A DNA stretch of 64,000 nt from Trametopsis cervina. Taxonomy: Eukaryota > Basidiomycota > Agaricomycetes > Polyporales > Irpicaceae. The position numbers and the translations under genes are program-made. Below are positions 11,449 through 23,110 of the stretch, piece after piece (positions within the stretch are counted from its first letter, which is position 1; every line of letters starts with the position of its first letter). The stretch covers positions 180,329-244,328 of the forward strand of contig MU278376.1 in assembly GCA_022385755.1 (NCBI GenBank), in the 5' to 3' direction. Below the pieces are notes generated by a model. That model did no database searches, was not told where the DNA came from, and saw only the letters and a program-made list of their open reading frames with translations.

Positions 11449-13396
11449 CTATCCTTGGAACGCCGAATCCGCGATCTCCACCCCAAAATTGCTCCTGGCA
11501 AAGCCCTTCATCGTCTTCTCTAGCTCGTCCTCGAAGTTATAGCTGGTCAGCCCCAGGAGCGTCCGCGCCCACTGCTTGAACCTGCTAAAGTAGAACGCGA
11601 CATCGATGGCGAAGGTGGCGAGCAAGAAGTTGACATAACGCGAGTACTCCCTTGTGCGTTGGGGAAAGGTGAGGTTTGGGTTCGTTGTCAGAGAACGTGA
11701 GGCCCAGTAGCCTGTTATGCGAATACGGTTGACTGGGGAGCCGAACATCTGATTGTTCCCCTGTACAATCCTATACACATCATATTTATTAGCATAGACT
11801 ACTTGAAAGAGATCGCAAGTAGAAGTATACCTCATATTCCGTCCGATGAAGATCAATTCTTTGGGCATCTTGTCCGTATCGACCAGGAAACTCTGCAGCT
11901 TTTTCTTCAACAGCACACTCCGGTCGTATTGACTCAGCTGATCAAACTCGTCCTTCTCTTGCTGCCCCCCAAACCGCACTGGCTTCATAAGAGTCGCGCT
12001 CGCAAACAGGTCAGGCGTCCCAATTCCCCATTGCGATGCGACGTCCTTTATAGTGTCAAAGTCCATTGTCATGAGCGCTCTCCACAATGTCGCATACTGC
12101 TGACGGAAGGATTCCGTGACGCGGACATACAAGCCGTGGTCAAGTAGAACGAATTGCGGCTGGCGAGGCTTCGTGGGGTGGGGCCGGACGAGGACGTTTC
12201 CTGGGTGTGGATCGCAGTGAACCCAGCCGAAGCTGAATATCTGGGCGCTGAATAGTTGAATCATGGTGTCCATGATCCATTTCGTGCCGCCGCGGAGGGG
12301 AGAAGGGATGGGTGAGTCTCCTTCTCCCATTAGGCTCATCACACCAGCCTTGTTGCTCAGTCGAACACCGTCAATCCATTCGGCGACCAGAACCTTCTTC
12401 ATAGTGAGCCCGGGATATACCTTCGGCACGTAAACCTTGTCCGCTAGGCGTGGTTCTGATTTGATGAACTCGGCCGTCTGCATCGCGTTTCGGGCTTCCA
12501 GCTCGAAGTCGAGCTCTCCTCTAAGATGGTCAGAGATAAAATCTGCAAAACGTGAGCACCTGTCCGGAGAATAGCAGCGTCGTGTGACGTACCGACAAGA
12601 AAGTAGGCAGGCATATCAAACAGATAGTTTTCGTATAGCCACATGACGATGCGGAAGGCGCCGAGGTCCCATTCCACCTGCTTGCTCACCGAAGGCTTCT
12701 GAACCTTCACCGCCACCCATTCACCATTTCCATCCTCTGACTTCAACTTCGCGCGGTGCACCTGCGCAACACTAGCACTTGCGACCGCCTGCTCCTCAAA
12801 CACCTCGAAAATGCCGTCCGGACCTGCCGGCTCTCGGCCATACTGCGCCTTCAGCACCGCCCTCACTACGGAATAGGGTACCTGGGGTGCGTCATCGAAT
12901 AACTTGGCGAACTTTTCCTGCATGGCGGGTGGGAGGAGAGCAGCGTTGTTGCCGATGGCCTGGCCAATTTTGATGTACAGTCCGCCATTGCTCGTTAACA
13001 GGTCGTATATTCTGTCAGCAACGCGTTGATGCAGAGCAGGTATTTCTTCGCTTAGCTCCGGTTTGAAGTTGAGCTTGTAGTCTAGAGCTATAATCCCGCA
13101 CTAGCATGCTCCGTCAACTCGAGCCTGAAGGTCCATGGTATAACCAGACGTACTGTCCACAGCGTGTAGAAGTTCCTCGCGAGCGAGGATGCTCCGAACT
13201 GATCGTCAAGGGCATATATGCCCCCAACTGCGAGAGCTGTATATGTGGTTCCTCTGAGCACCCTTCTTGACCAGGGAATTCGTACTTTCGGTGGTGGGAG
13301 TTGTGCACGTGAGAAGCTCGAGGCTGCTCTTGCTCTGGATGTAAGGGTGGACCGAGCAGGCTGTGGCCTCAGAAAGGAGCCCCCAAGGCGGAGCAT
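11449..13396 (-). CDS. MCP2: ABC1/UbiB-family atypical kinase, mitochondrial (MCP2-like)
   Basis: Member of the ABC1/ADCK/UbiB protein-kinase-like family closest in organisation to yeast MCP2 (CQD2), a mitochondrial inner-membrane protein linked to lipid and coenzyme Q homeostasis. Start at 13396 gives an Arg/Ser-rich presequence (MLRLGGSFLRPQPARS). Exon 1 reads through a 53-nt intron (donor GTACGT after YTLWT, acceptor CTAG before CGIIALDYK). Family hallmarks follow: GGLYIKIGQAIG (KxGQ), ASASVAQVHRA (alanine-rich loop), VAVKVQKP (ATP-site Lys), DFISDHLRGELDFELEARNA, VLVAEWIDGVRL, FGWVHCDPHPGN (catalytic region) and FVLLDHG (metal-binding Asp). Two further introns lie at YFLV|DFISD and NMR|IVQGN. 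The C-terminus carries a hydrophobic stretch FLLATFAIDVAFYF and ends DSAFQG at 11449. The kinase-like motifs are intact. Assignment to MCP2 rather than another ABC1 paralog is inference. Confidence 0.88.
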
Positions 13397-14146
13397 TCGT
13401 CTACCTGAAACTTGCGTAGCTGCGTAGAAGTCTTCAACCGAGAGAATGCATGCTGCTGAGCAAGAAATACAGGTTCAGGCGCAATGCTATCCTAAGTGAC
13501 GTCTCTCTTCGGCGTGGTCACATGATAAGCCGCCTCTTAGCGTCGGCGGTCTCATGTACGTACAGGCTCAAGATTGAGCTCTGTGCTATTGCTAGAATCT
13601 TTTTCTTTCAGATAGCGGACACAAAAATGTGAGCCCGCTGCAGAGGTTCTGATCCTCTGCAGCCTGACTTGATCTCTACAAGTAATCTCTCGGAAGTCTG
13701 TATTCAGCGATAGGCGGGTACATATACAACAATGATACAATACGTCATAAGATGGTACGGTGTCCATAAATATGGTCGGTGTTACGCAACGAGCGAAGTG
13801 ATGATTCAAAAGAGGGAGAAGGGACGGCGACCCTGGCGCAATCGGTTGGGGTTGATCGTAGAGTAGGGATCATGAGCATTGCGATGTCAACATAAAACCA
13901 TGGAAGATTGGAATACTGGATGATGATGCGAAGGAGTGTCATATCATATCGAATGGCCTGCCACCCGGTTGTCATAAGAGTGAGTGCAGGATCTTGCTGC
14001 TGTGTTCAATCTGCGTGATGCGTGTTTCTGCTGTACTCTGGCGATGACTTGCTACCGAGGCAAATCCCACGGCAGCAAAGTTCAGCCTTCATTGCTGTGT
14101 TGTCCAAGCATGTGGCGTGCATTTTGCCGCCAGACATGGCAACGTC
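13397..14146. other. Intergenic region
   Basis: The stretch lies between the MCP2-like start and the stop of the next minus-strand gene. It contains short open frames on both strands without support. It should hold the MCP2-like promoter. No repeat or RNA gene is visible. Confidence 0.45.
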
Positions 14147-15172
14147 CTAGGACGAAACCACAGCCTCGCTGTCGGATGGAGCAGTGAGCTGCGGAACGCT
14201 GTCGGATGCGTGACGCTCGAGGGTACCGGCAGCGCGAGCTGTAAGGCGGTGTTTATCGCTGACGTGCTCATCTGGACGCCCGGCCTCAAGGCTCGTCGCT
14301 GAGGGTCTGAGGTGTCGGATGGAAGTAATTACAGCGAGTATGTCCATGGCCGCCAATAAGCATATGACAGCCACAACGGCAATAACCCATGGTGGTAGCA
14401 ACGCTTGTGTTGAAGCGACGACATCCGTTTCATCAGATGGTGGCGGGATGGCTGCATGCGCTGGTACGACTCCGACCATGCGTGAAATGTTAACTGCAAG
14501 AGGGGTGCCACTAATCGCGGCGCAGACTAGAAGGTACAACAATGTCCTGGTACGTAACAGTGAGTAGCTGTAAGGGAGTAATTAAGGAGTGGTATAATAT
14601 ACCATAGTTGGCAGGCCTGGGGTACCGTGAGGACTTTCGCTAGTGCTTCTATTGCGGGGTCACTGTGATCCTACAAGAAAAGGCGGGGTGAGGGACGAAA
14701 GCAAAGTAAATACCGTGCCCTGCTTACGATGTTCAGCCGTTCCGAGTCCTTACGGGCAGGCTGGATAGACTGGATGCACTGAAAGACAATTGCTATCTTT
14801 ACGATCCCGGCCACGCCGTGGATTGTCAAGAGTATGCCCGCCATTCTCATGGAAGGATCCGACAGCGTAGTATTAAGACTTAACCCTGTACTGGAGGAAA
14901 ATCGTACGTTAAATGATACACAAAGACTCGCGGCAGGACTTACTTGAAGCACATCATTAAGAGGGAGACTGCACTATAGCAATAGATGACCAAGACACGC
15001 GAGGTGTCCGTCCATTTTGCTTTGCCTTGAGCCTCTGAGTCGGCTGTGATAAGGGCGACCAACCGCGCGTGTAGCATCGGATGCAAGCCAAGGAGAACGA
15101 CATATTGATGAAAGAGAGCAACGACACCAAGGAATTTTGCGAGGGTCATGGGTAGGTAGTTCTCTCCGGCTG
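14147..15172 (-). CDS. Unrecognised multi-pass membrane protein (5' end unresolved)
   Basis: I do not recognise a family. Four exons chain in frame. The exon from 15172 (acceptor GTAAG, reading AGENYLPMTLAKF) has two hydrophobic segments (FLGVVALFHQYVVLLG and VLVIYCYSAVSLLMMCF). It joins STGLSLNTTLS..GILLTIHGVAGIVKIAIVF, then DHSDPAIEALAKVLTVPQACQLW, then TLLYLLVCAAISGTPLAV..PPWVIAVVAVICLLAAMDILAVI, ending SEAVVSS at 14147. That gives about five transmembrane helices and a polar C-terminal tail of about 55 residues. The splice joins CF|NTG and QLW|TLL are strong. In-frame ATG at 15149 could start the protein, but the frame is open upstream to the acceptor at 15173. A Cys-rich 5' exon between 15184 and 15558 (CVSCVYHD, CDPGWCCGSD, CGPCPC) may belong to it. 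Confidence 0.6.
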
Positions 15173-16659
15173 CTTACGAATGGCTAGGTCGAGGAAGTGA
15201 CAGCGAGGGGCGGCCAATGCGCCAGAATAGATATAGACCAAGGAGAGCTGTGTACCATCGTTGAGCTCTGACTCGCTATAAGGTCTTTGTGGATGGCCAT
15301 ACGCCTCATGCCTTCCTCGAGGCAAGGACATGGACCACACAGGAGCTGTCGACGACGGTCTGAGCCACAGCACCATCCCGGATCACAGATGGAGGCGCCG
15401 TGCGCAGTGGTGTATCGGGAGAGGTCCACAGCGCGCTCGAGGTTGTAAGAGCAAGTCGGTCCAGCAGAGTCATGGTATACACAGGAAACACACTGTGGTG
15501 CGAGAGTGAAAGGGCGAACACGCACGGTCAAGCCGTGCAATAATCCGCAGAGCCCCACTAGGACCCTTGGTAGAAATCATGATTGCAATGATTCTTTTAT
15601 GCGCTCAATGCCCCTGTGAACAGACAGTCCCCAATAGAACTTGTGCAATTTTAGCCTGGATCTGCACTGACTGTATTTGCATGGATTCACACGTACGCAG
15701 CAAGGCAATGCAGCTTGAACGAAAGATACGTTCTACCCAACTGCCACAAGCGTAAGTACCTGTGCTGGGGAGCTCCGGCCATGTCATATTGTGGAAGAAT
15801 TGTATCCCGTCTCCGCAGACATCACAGAAGCCATTACAGCAGTGTATAGGCATCGAACTCAACCAGCACACGCCAGCTTGCGCCATTTTCGCCGTATGTG
15901 TCAAGTCCTAGTCCGTCTACTGCGAAGAAGAACTGGAGATATTTAGTTATATAATTATGGCAAGTTGACATTATAGCGGACTGACAAGAATGCAGCAAGA
16001 TTGAGATTGCGTGGTACAACGTGGCCACCTCGCTGTCGCGCCATTCCGCAGTGTACGGGGCGCATATACACGTGTTATGGTCCATCCGTATGCAGCTACC
16101 ATGTTCTATCGCGTTCGTCAAATGCAATGCATTGCGGCGAAGGCATGTGAGCGATTAAAGCAACTACCGATTCTGTCGCGGCCGACCTCTGTATCTTTCA
16201 GCGTGGACAGGCCGTTTGGTACATCTGGCACAATGGAACAAGACTCACGAGGTATGCGTGGCCTCTCCCCCTGATACATGCGTGATACACGGAGCGCACC
16301 ATTGGGGTGATCATGATAGTCTCCCAAGGAGCATCACGCCGAAGCAATCTTCAAGTTCGCCATCGCCCCGTGGTCATCGCTGGAACTTAGTGATGAAAGG
16401 GAGGCATTGCCCATGCAGCTATAGCGGCCTTTGAGGTAGAACACAAGCTGGCGAGAGGCCATCGCACACTACACGCGGAAGAGTTTGGATGTCGAAGTGT
16501 GCATTAGAAATTCTCGACGGCGTGAACACGGACTCGGAGCGCTGGCTATGGACTTAATATAGCGACAGGCGCGCGCTCCGGACGGTCATCCCGACGGTGC
16601 TGCGTACGACTTGGTTGCATCCACCACCCCATCGCCGAAGTGGCGATCCTTTCGACAAT
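15173..16659. other. Unresolved region: possible further minus-strand exons
   Basis: Minus-strand open frames at 15184-15558, 15605-15904 and 15834-16127 are Cys-rich (for example CCNGFCDVCGDG at about 15810-15845) and could be 5' exons of the membrane protein ending at 14147. I could not join them with confident splice sites. The part closest to 16660 should contain the promoter of the eisosome gene, including an AT-rich TTAATATAG at about 16553-16561. Confidence 0.3.
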
Positions 16660-19600
16660 ATGTTTCGGTCAGCGACAACAAGAATCGCGCATAATTCTAC
16701 TCTTCCAAGCCTCTCAACCCTCAACAAAGACCTGAAAGCCCTTCAGGAGCTGATCAATGCTGAGAAGTCTGTAATGCAGACGTATGTGACAGAGTTACGC
16801 TATCAAGTGATGCTCGTGCTGATGTTCACTCGTCAAGATTGCAAAAACTGTCCTTGGACATGGCTAAGGCCGCAGAATGCTTGAAGAACTGGGGCCAGAG
16901 TGAGGGTGATGATCTCGGTGTGAGTTTTGGCTATTGTACTCTCACTTACCTCTAACACGGAGCTTTTAGGACACTCTCACAGCATCAACGTCTGTTCTGC
17001 TACATTATGCCTCTGCACTGTCTCGTTTCTCAAGTCATGAGGGTGCGGTTCGCGAGCAGATGAAGTCTGTACGGACAAGAGAGGAGAATCTAGATGAGGT
17101 CAAACGACGGCGGAAGTCCCTCGCTGGTAAGGCAGAAGCAGCAGACAAGAAATTGACGAAGATGAGCGCGGAGAACAAGAACTTCCAGTCACAAGCCGAT
17201 AGCTTAAATAAACTTCGCGAAGAGATTCGCGCACTTGATACGGAAATCATGAACGAAGAAGCTAGCCTGGGCGACTTCAAGCGAACGACTGCGAAGTACT
17301 GGATGGGTATCAAATTTGGCGCATTGATGGAATGCTCTGAGAAAGGAATGGTAAGTGGACGTTGTATTCAGCCACCCCTTCTGACTTGCCATTGTAGATT
17401 GTAGGCGAAATAGGAAAGCTTGCTATTGGGGTGAGTGTCTACGATATATACCTGCTCGTTGCTATAGCAGTTTTTAGGAAATTCCCCTAACTCCAACGGA
17501 GCCTGGACTCCCTCGACCGTACTATCAGGGCCATGCACGGACGGAATTTTTGGTGGCAGAGGCCCAGAGAGCAATTAGCGATGTGGTCTTCTCAACTGAG
17601 CCTAATCAGCAACCGCACTCCTTGAGCATCCGGCCCCTTCCTGGAAATGAGTTGCCTCCAGTTCCTGGTCAAATTTCCTTCACAAATTCAATAGCAACTG
17701 GAAGTACTGGCACGTCTAGTCCTTCTGTCACAGAGGCGCCATCCGACATCTACAATAACCGGCTGAGCCAAGCATATATGTCACCGAATCTGCAGTTTAC
17801 CTCACTGCCCCCTGTACGATCTGACACCAAAGAATCTCTTGGAATGCAGCAATACCTTGGGAATGGCCAACAACCTCCCTCTCCACCCATTTCACCGCCC
17901 CCTCAATCCTCGTACAGCGCGGGGCCATATGCTCCACCTCCGGGCCCGCCCCCTGCTGAAGTAAACGAATTTGGGGCATACCCTGGAACTTCGACGACGC
18001 AGTTCTCGCCTCGTTCCACGTCTCTTAGGAATTTATCGGGGGTAGATACAAGCCAGCAACCTTCTTCAGTTGGAGGACCTCGTGGTCCGCGCTTCGCTAC
18101 TTTCCCGACGAAGGTTGCGGCTGCTTTGCCTTCACATTTCCAAAATGTGCCGCCACAGTCTCCGTCGGCTTTTAGTGCACCGTTGGGCCTAGGGGACCGG
18201 GGACCATCGCTTGATCTTGAGCGTCGGGACAGCGTATCGTTCTCGTCAAGCGTAGCGCAGGCGCTAGGCCAGGACTTCCTGGCGCAAGGACAAGATTCTC
18301 CTGGACGAGTGCCCCCTTCGACCTCCAAGCTCCGTGATGTTTCTGGCAGTACGCAGGACCAATGGGCTCAGCCGCCTCCTAGGTATTCCATAACACCCGA
18401 TCCGCCGTCGGGTTCAGACCTTAAGTCGACAGCGGGCGCACACCCAGAGCCCCCTGAGGAGGAGGATACGCACCTGGCATATGCGGCATCTGACGCCGAG
18501 GATCGTGCGTCCCGTTCTTCTGTACAGATTGGCGGTCACGGCAGTCGCCATGTCCGGTTCGGCGACGCCTCCCAGGAGGAGGCAGGGCCACAAGGCCAAT
18601 CAACGATACAAGACCTGAACGAACACCACGAGGAGATGGTGGCGCCATTCGATAGGGCAGGACCATCATATCAACCAAGTAAGTTAGAATTCGGAACATG
18701 TTTCTGCGTCCGTGCATCTTACGATGACTGTAGACCATCCTGTAAATCAGACAACCACCCCACCACATTCTCCGCGAAATGAGGCCCAGGGATCCGCAGC
18801 TTCGCCGTATTCACCTACCCAGTATGAACTCGCGCCACAGCCTGTAGCACCGCACTTCCCGGAACCTGAGCATGTCGCGCCTCCAGCACCGATGACAAAG
18901 GAAGAAGAAGAAAAAGCCGCCAATGCTGCTGCGGCGCGTGAAGTGTCCCGAGAACTGGATGCACTGATGTTTTCATCTCCTCTGGGGCCACCACGTTCTG
19001 CAGATGCCCCTCCACCTCAACCTCCATCTTCACCTCCCGCTTCAATATCCTCGCGTGGTCGCCCCAGCCTTGGCGGAGATGCACCTGCATCACCCGCCAC
19101 ATCTGCTTCTGCCGAGCCGGTGTACGTACGACAACGAAATCGGGGATCGAGCATTCCAGGATCTACACAATCGAGATCTGACCAGGACCATGACGGGAGA
19201 TCAATTCAAAGCCAACCTCCTGTGAGTGATGGGCTCATTGCTCAAGATTATGGCGCACCACAGAGTCTGCCACCACCTCATATCTCTCTTCGAGGATCCT
19301 TTCCCGCCCAGTCATTCGCTTCAACCGAGACGCCGTATCGAACCCCTTCAGAATTCCCTCTTCCTCCTCCGCCATCGTTCTACAACCTACCTTCTGCCAG
19401 CGCGTCTGGTGGCTTGAGCCCTGGAGGCGGACGAACAGTCAGTGCTGCCATCTTCAAGAGACAACTCCGCGCTCCATCATCACCTCCCCCCGCTGACGCC
19501 AGTCAGGGGCAATCAGAAGTCAGCCCACTTGTCATTGCGAAACGTGGACTACCAGGCAATCCTCGTCCTGGTCCTCGTCTGGAACCTCCTAACGCAAGTG

Positions 19601-19875
19601 GGATGCAGCGAGTATCATCAGCTCCTAGTCCAGTTGGACCAGGACCGGATGGGCAGCCAGATCCTCGATACCGTTCCGTTTCTGGAGCAGCCAGGCCCCT
19701 CAGCGTAGCGCGACCTGGAGAGCAAGTGGAAGATGACGAATACGACTACATATCTGCATATGTGGATTCTTATTCCGCCCATTCGCCAGACACACAACAC
19801 CCACCCCCTTCCTCCGCGGGAGGTTATGACCAAGGCCGCTTTGCAACTAACCTGGAACAAGAACAGTCACGGTGA
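16660..19875 (+). CDS. Eisosome component Pil1/LSP1-like BAR protein with long disordered tail
   Basis: Structural protein of eisosomes, the plasma-membrane furrows shaped by Pil1/Lsp1 BAR domains. Six exons: 16660-16781, 16838-16919, 16970-17350, 17398-17430, 17478-18678 and 18734-19875, together 986 codons plus stop. The first ~270 residues are the Pil1 domain: LKALQELINAEKSVMQTLQKLS, AAECLKNWG.SEGDDL, LTASTSVLLHYASALSRF, REQMKSVRTREENLDE.KRRRKSL, LREEIRALDTEI.NEEASLGDFKR, FGALMECSEKGMIVGEIGKLAIGEIPLTPTEPG. The remaining ~700 residues are low-complexity, rich in Pro, Ser and Gln with a short coiled-coil-like EEEEKAANAAAAREVSREL. Classic Pil1/Lsp1 are only about 340 residues, so this is the long paralog type. 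Three overlapping 400-codon-scale plus frames meet here; only the spliced chain contains the domain. Confidence 0.9.
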
Positions 19876-20267
19876 ATGCGAAAAATCGCGTTTCTGTAGG
19901 GCTCTGCGTACTTATTGGATTGTTATATTATTGCGCCTTGACGCATCCTGTATTGGACCTAGGAACGGAAGGAAATCAATCTCCATGTACTGTGCACCTG
20001 CAAGGAGCCATCGTGCCATGACTGGCTACGGCTGACGTCTCCACTCCAGCTGGGATACTAAGATAAGAATATTCCGACACTCACACGCTGACCAGTTTGG
20101 AAGCTTCGATCGACTGCGCGCTACGCGTATAGGTTATATACCGGCACTGACGTAGAACTGGCGTGTCCACCTCTTCTCCCAACTCTCATCTCCTCTATCT
20201 CCTCTCAGGTGCGTTGCTTAGCATGTTAGATTCAACAAAGATCACTAATCAGTCCTCATTGATAGCT
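19876..20267. other. Intergenic, eisosome 3' UTR and BTB promoter
   Basis: About 390 bases between two plus-strand genes. A TATATA-like stretch (GGTTATATACC, near 20131-20141) lies about 130 nt upstream of the BTB start and could serve as a core promoter. No other element is seen. Confidence 0.4.
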
Positions 20268-21343
20268 ATGTCGTCAGAAGAGACCATAGGGCAAGCCACC
20301 ACAACAAACCGGACAACTGTGGATCAGCTCGTGTCGCTCGAAAGATCCCCAGATGTCTGGTTTGCTGATGGAAACTGCGTCCTGCAAGCTGAGAACGTCC
20401 TCTTCAAGGTCTATACGGGCGTTTTGTCGAAGCAATCCGCCTTCTTTGCATCCCTTTTCTCTCTCCCTCAGCCAGCGGACACGCAGGAGACATATGATAA
20501 CTGTCCACTGATCCCACTGATCGGCCATACCGCAAAAGATGCTACGTACTTTCTCAAAGCAATGTTCGATCTCCAGTAAGCGACTAGCCTTTGCAGACAA
20601 AATATTGCTCATAAACTGTCGATAGATTCTTCGCTGATGTCAGGAAGATCAAGGACGTCGATGTCGTTGTCGGCGTCGCCAACATGAGCCTCGCGTACGA
20701 GGTCGATCTACTACTCCGTCGCTCCATCGCCGCGTTCACCGCCCTATACCCCGCTACGCTCTCGAAATGGCAGGAGCGGGAGAACCGACGCCAGTATCCG
20801 GCGTTCACACAAGCGTACGGGCGTGCCTTGCCTTTCGTCACTGTCCAAGTCGCGAAGAAGACGGGTATGGAGGTCCTCCTCCCTTCCGCCCTGCTGGAGT
20901 GTTGCAGCTACTCCATTGCCGAGATCCTCGACGGCGTTGCGACGCCGAGTGGCGAAGTTTATCACCTAGACCGCGACTCGCAGCGATCCGTCCTCCAAGC
21001 GCGTACTGCACTCTCTCATAGTGCTCGCGCCGCGAAAACGGGGCTTGTGCAAAGCATTGCAAAGGTAGATAGGCCTAGCCGTCTCAGGGCTGCAGACCTT
21101 CGATATTGGGAGGAGATGTATGCATGGGTCTCTGAAGATAATGGTCCGGACAATTGGGTCGACCCCTTTCAGTCCCTCTCCACCTGGCCCTCCGGCGCCC
21201 ACACGATTCTTGTAGGCAGTTCCAGTAGCACCACGAGTGAACGCTTCGACATGCGGGCGCAACGTGGAGAGGCATGGAAGAGTTTGCCAGCTTCATTTGG
21301 GCTCGCTAGCTGGGATCATCTGAGAAGAGTGTTGATTCATTGA
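20268..21343 (+). CDS. BTB/POZ domain protein
   Basis: Single BTB-domain protein of the large basidiomycete family; members may act as substrate adaptors of cullin-3 ligases or in transcription, but the partner here is unknown. Start at 20268 (MSSEETIG). The BTB core reads DVWFADGNCVLQAENVLFKVYTGVLSKQSAFFASLF, then CPLIPLIGHTAKDATYFLKAMFD. One intron follows DLQ (GTAAGC donor, CGATAG acceptor, about 49 nt) and leads into FFADVRKIKDVDVVVGVANMSLAYEVDLLLRRSI. The rest (AFTALYPATLSKW, LPSALLECCSYSIAEIL) is the usual helical C-terminal part of these proteins, without Kelch or ankyrin repeats. Stop at 21341-21343. An upstream in-frame ATG at 20163 exists but adds a non-conserved leader, so 20268 is preferred. 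Confidence 0.8.
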
Positions 21344-21496
21344 ATGTTGAAGCAGACGTGTGTAATAGTAGAACTCATGTATACTATGTTCACTAGCACG
21401 GACCGCGGATGGTACCAGTACGAGTATTCCCCCTCCTTTCAGCTTCGCTCCTATTCACATGTGTACAATAACACTTGTACTGCTGCCAGCTTGCCT

Positions 21497-22534
21497 CTAC
21501 GTTCCCGTCGACCTATCAATGTCTGTAGACCTCCAGAGGGGCTCGACAGCTCTAAAGTTCTCCAGAATACTTTCTAGCTTCTTTGGCACGTTCTCGCCAC
21601 AGTCCCTTCCCATCGGAATCCTGAGCCACGGCTGCTCGTTGATCTTCAAATCCTTCGCAAACCCCGTATCCGTGACGATCTCGTATATCCTTGCGGAGAA
21701 TTTGTCCATATCGCCACCATAGCCCACACTCTCTGCCCATCGAGGCAGCACGTTGATCAGGTTGTAACCTTGGCTGTCTTCCGTATAGATCTCGGACAAC
21801 CCTTCCGCTATCGGCACCGCCGAGCTGTCCGGCGCGTCGCTGTATTTCGGATGATTGACAAAAATGTTCGTCGGAAAGTATCCCGGCAGGACCAGGTGCA
21901 CGCGTACGCCGAACGGCGCGAGTTCTTGGGCGAGCGCATCCGTGAAGGAGTCCACCCCGGCTTTGCTACCGGTGTAAGCGGCAAACGACGGCCAGCTCGT
22001 CATGGAAGAGATGGATGACACGTTGATGATGTGTCCGGCACGCCGCGTGCGGAAGTGCGTGATGAACGGTTTCGTAAACGCAATGGGCCCGAAGAGATTT
22101 GTTTGGAACTGGCGTCGGATGTCGTCCATGCTGTTGACGAGAATGAATTCGATTTATGCGGGAGGACGCGAATCAAATATGTGTTTACCTGATCTCTTCG
22201 ACGGGGCCCACGCCATCGCTGTTCCCAGCGTTGTTCACCAGGACATCGACATGTCCGTATATTGCTATGGCATCCGAACCAGCTTTCATTATCTCAGCGT
22301 CTGTATTTCCAAAGTCCACAATGAGAGGGTGGGCACCCGCTTCCCGCAAAGCATCCGGAAACTTTGCCACAGAGCGTACTGTTGCTATTACCTACATTTT
22401 CAGTGTAAGCTGACTGGCAGATACACATTTGCTCCAATGAAACATACCTTGTCTCCTTGACTAAGGACATACTTGACCAAGTGCAGGCCAAGGCCAGAAC
22501 TAGTGCCAGTGATGACCCATACACGTCCTGTCAT
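21497..22534 (-). CDS. Short-chain dehydrogenase/reductase (copy 1)
   Basis: NAD(P)-dependent oxidoreductase of the classical SDR family; substrate unknown. Start at 22534 (MTGRVWVITG). Rossmann motif TGTSSGLG; adenine-binding NNAG in VLVNNAGNS; catalytic Ser in INVSSISS, then Tyr and Lys in YTGSK. PGYFPTNIF follows, as in copies 2 and 3 near 53-55 kb. Three exons: up to SQGDK, then VIATVRSVAKFPDALREAG..VEEI, then MDDIRRQFQTNLFG to the end at 21497 (DRSTGT). The intron positions (after the glycine-rich motif, and just before M-D-x-I-R) are the same as in the tandem copies, which supports common descent. It lies tail-to-tail with the BTB gene (153 bases between stops). Active-site residues are all present, so it should be functional. 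Confidence 0.9.
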
Positions 22535-23110
22535 TCTGTAACTTCAGACTGACGTACAAACGATGCACAGTAGGGACAGAGGGCGGCCACGATAATCGTG
22601 GGGACCGGAGTCTCCTCTCTGTATATGTGCCATGGTTCGGTGGCTGAAGATAGCCAGGAATCGCGTAATCTGGTTTCCGATTATATCGAGCTGGATTCTG
22701 CGATTAGATGCTGTACGGCAACAAGTGCAATACGTACAAGACTTACAAGTGCAGATCTACACCATCAGAACGGGGCTGTTGATATATCGATGCCTTCGCT
22801 GGCCTGAACTGATTAGCCAGAGGCTATTTTACAGTCATGAGGCTGGCAAGGCACATGTTCCGGTATTCAGCCATAGTGGTGAACTCAGACTCATGAAGGA
22901 GGTCCGCGAACCTGAGTCAGGCCGGATGTGAAGCGCCGTGAACGTTTTCCACGCTCCTGGAAACGGGCTGTAAGCTGCTATGAGTGTGAATGAAATGCGA
23001 TGCGATAGACCGATCCTCCAGTGCACAACTGAATAGGCTCTGAATTGACGGCACTCTAGCCCGTGTCGGGTCTAAAACGTAGAACGAACTGCATATGTAT
23101 ATGGAGATGT
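22535..23110. other. Intergenic region
   Basis: Some 575 bases upstream of SDR copy 1 and downstream of the methyltransferase (both minus). Open frames of 60-100 codons lack support. It should hold the SDR promoter and the methyltransferase 3' UTR. Confidence 0.45.

Noticed and set aside
13088..13140. Apparent stop in exon 1 of the ABC1-family gene (reading into ASAGL then TAG)
   Set aside because: A standard 53-nt intron (GTACGT to CTAG) removes it and restores the conserved ALDYK frame, so this is not a pseudogene.
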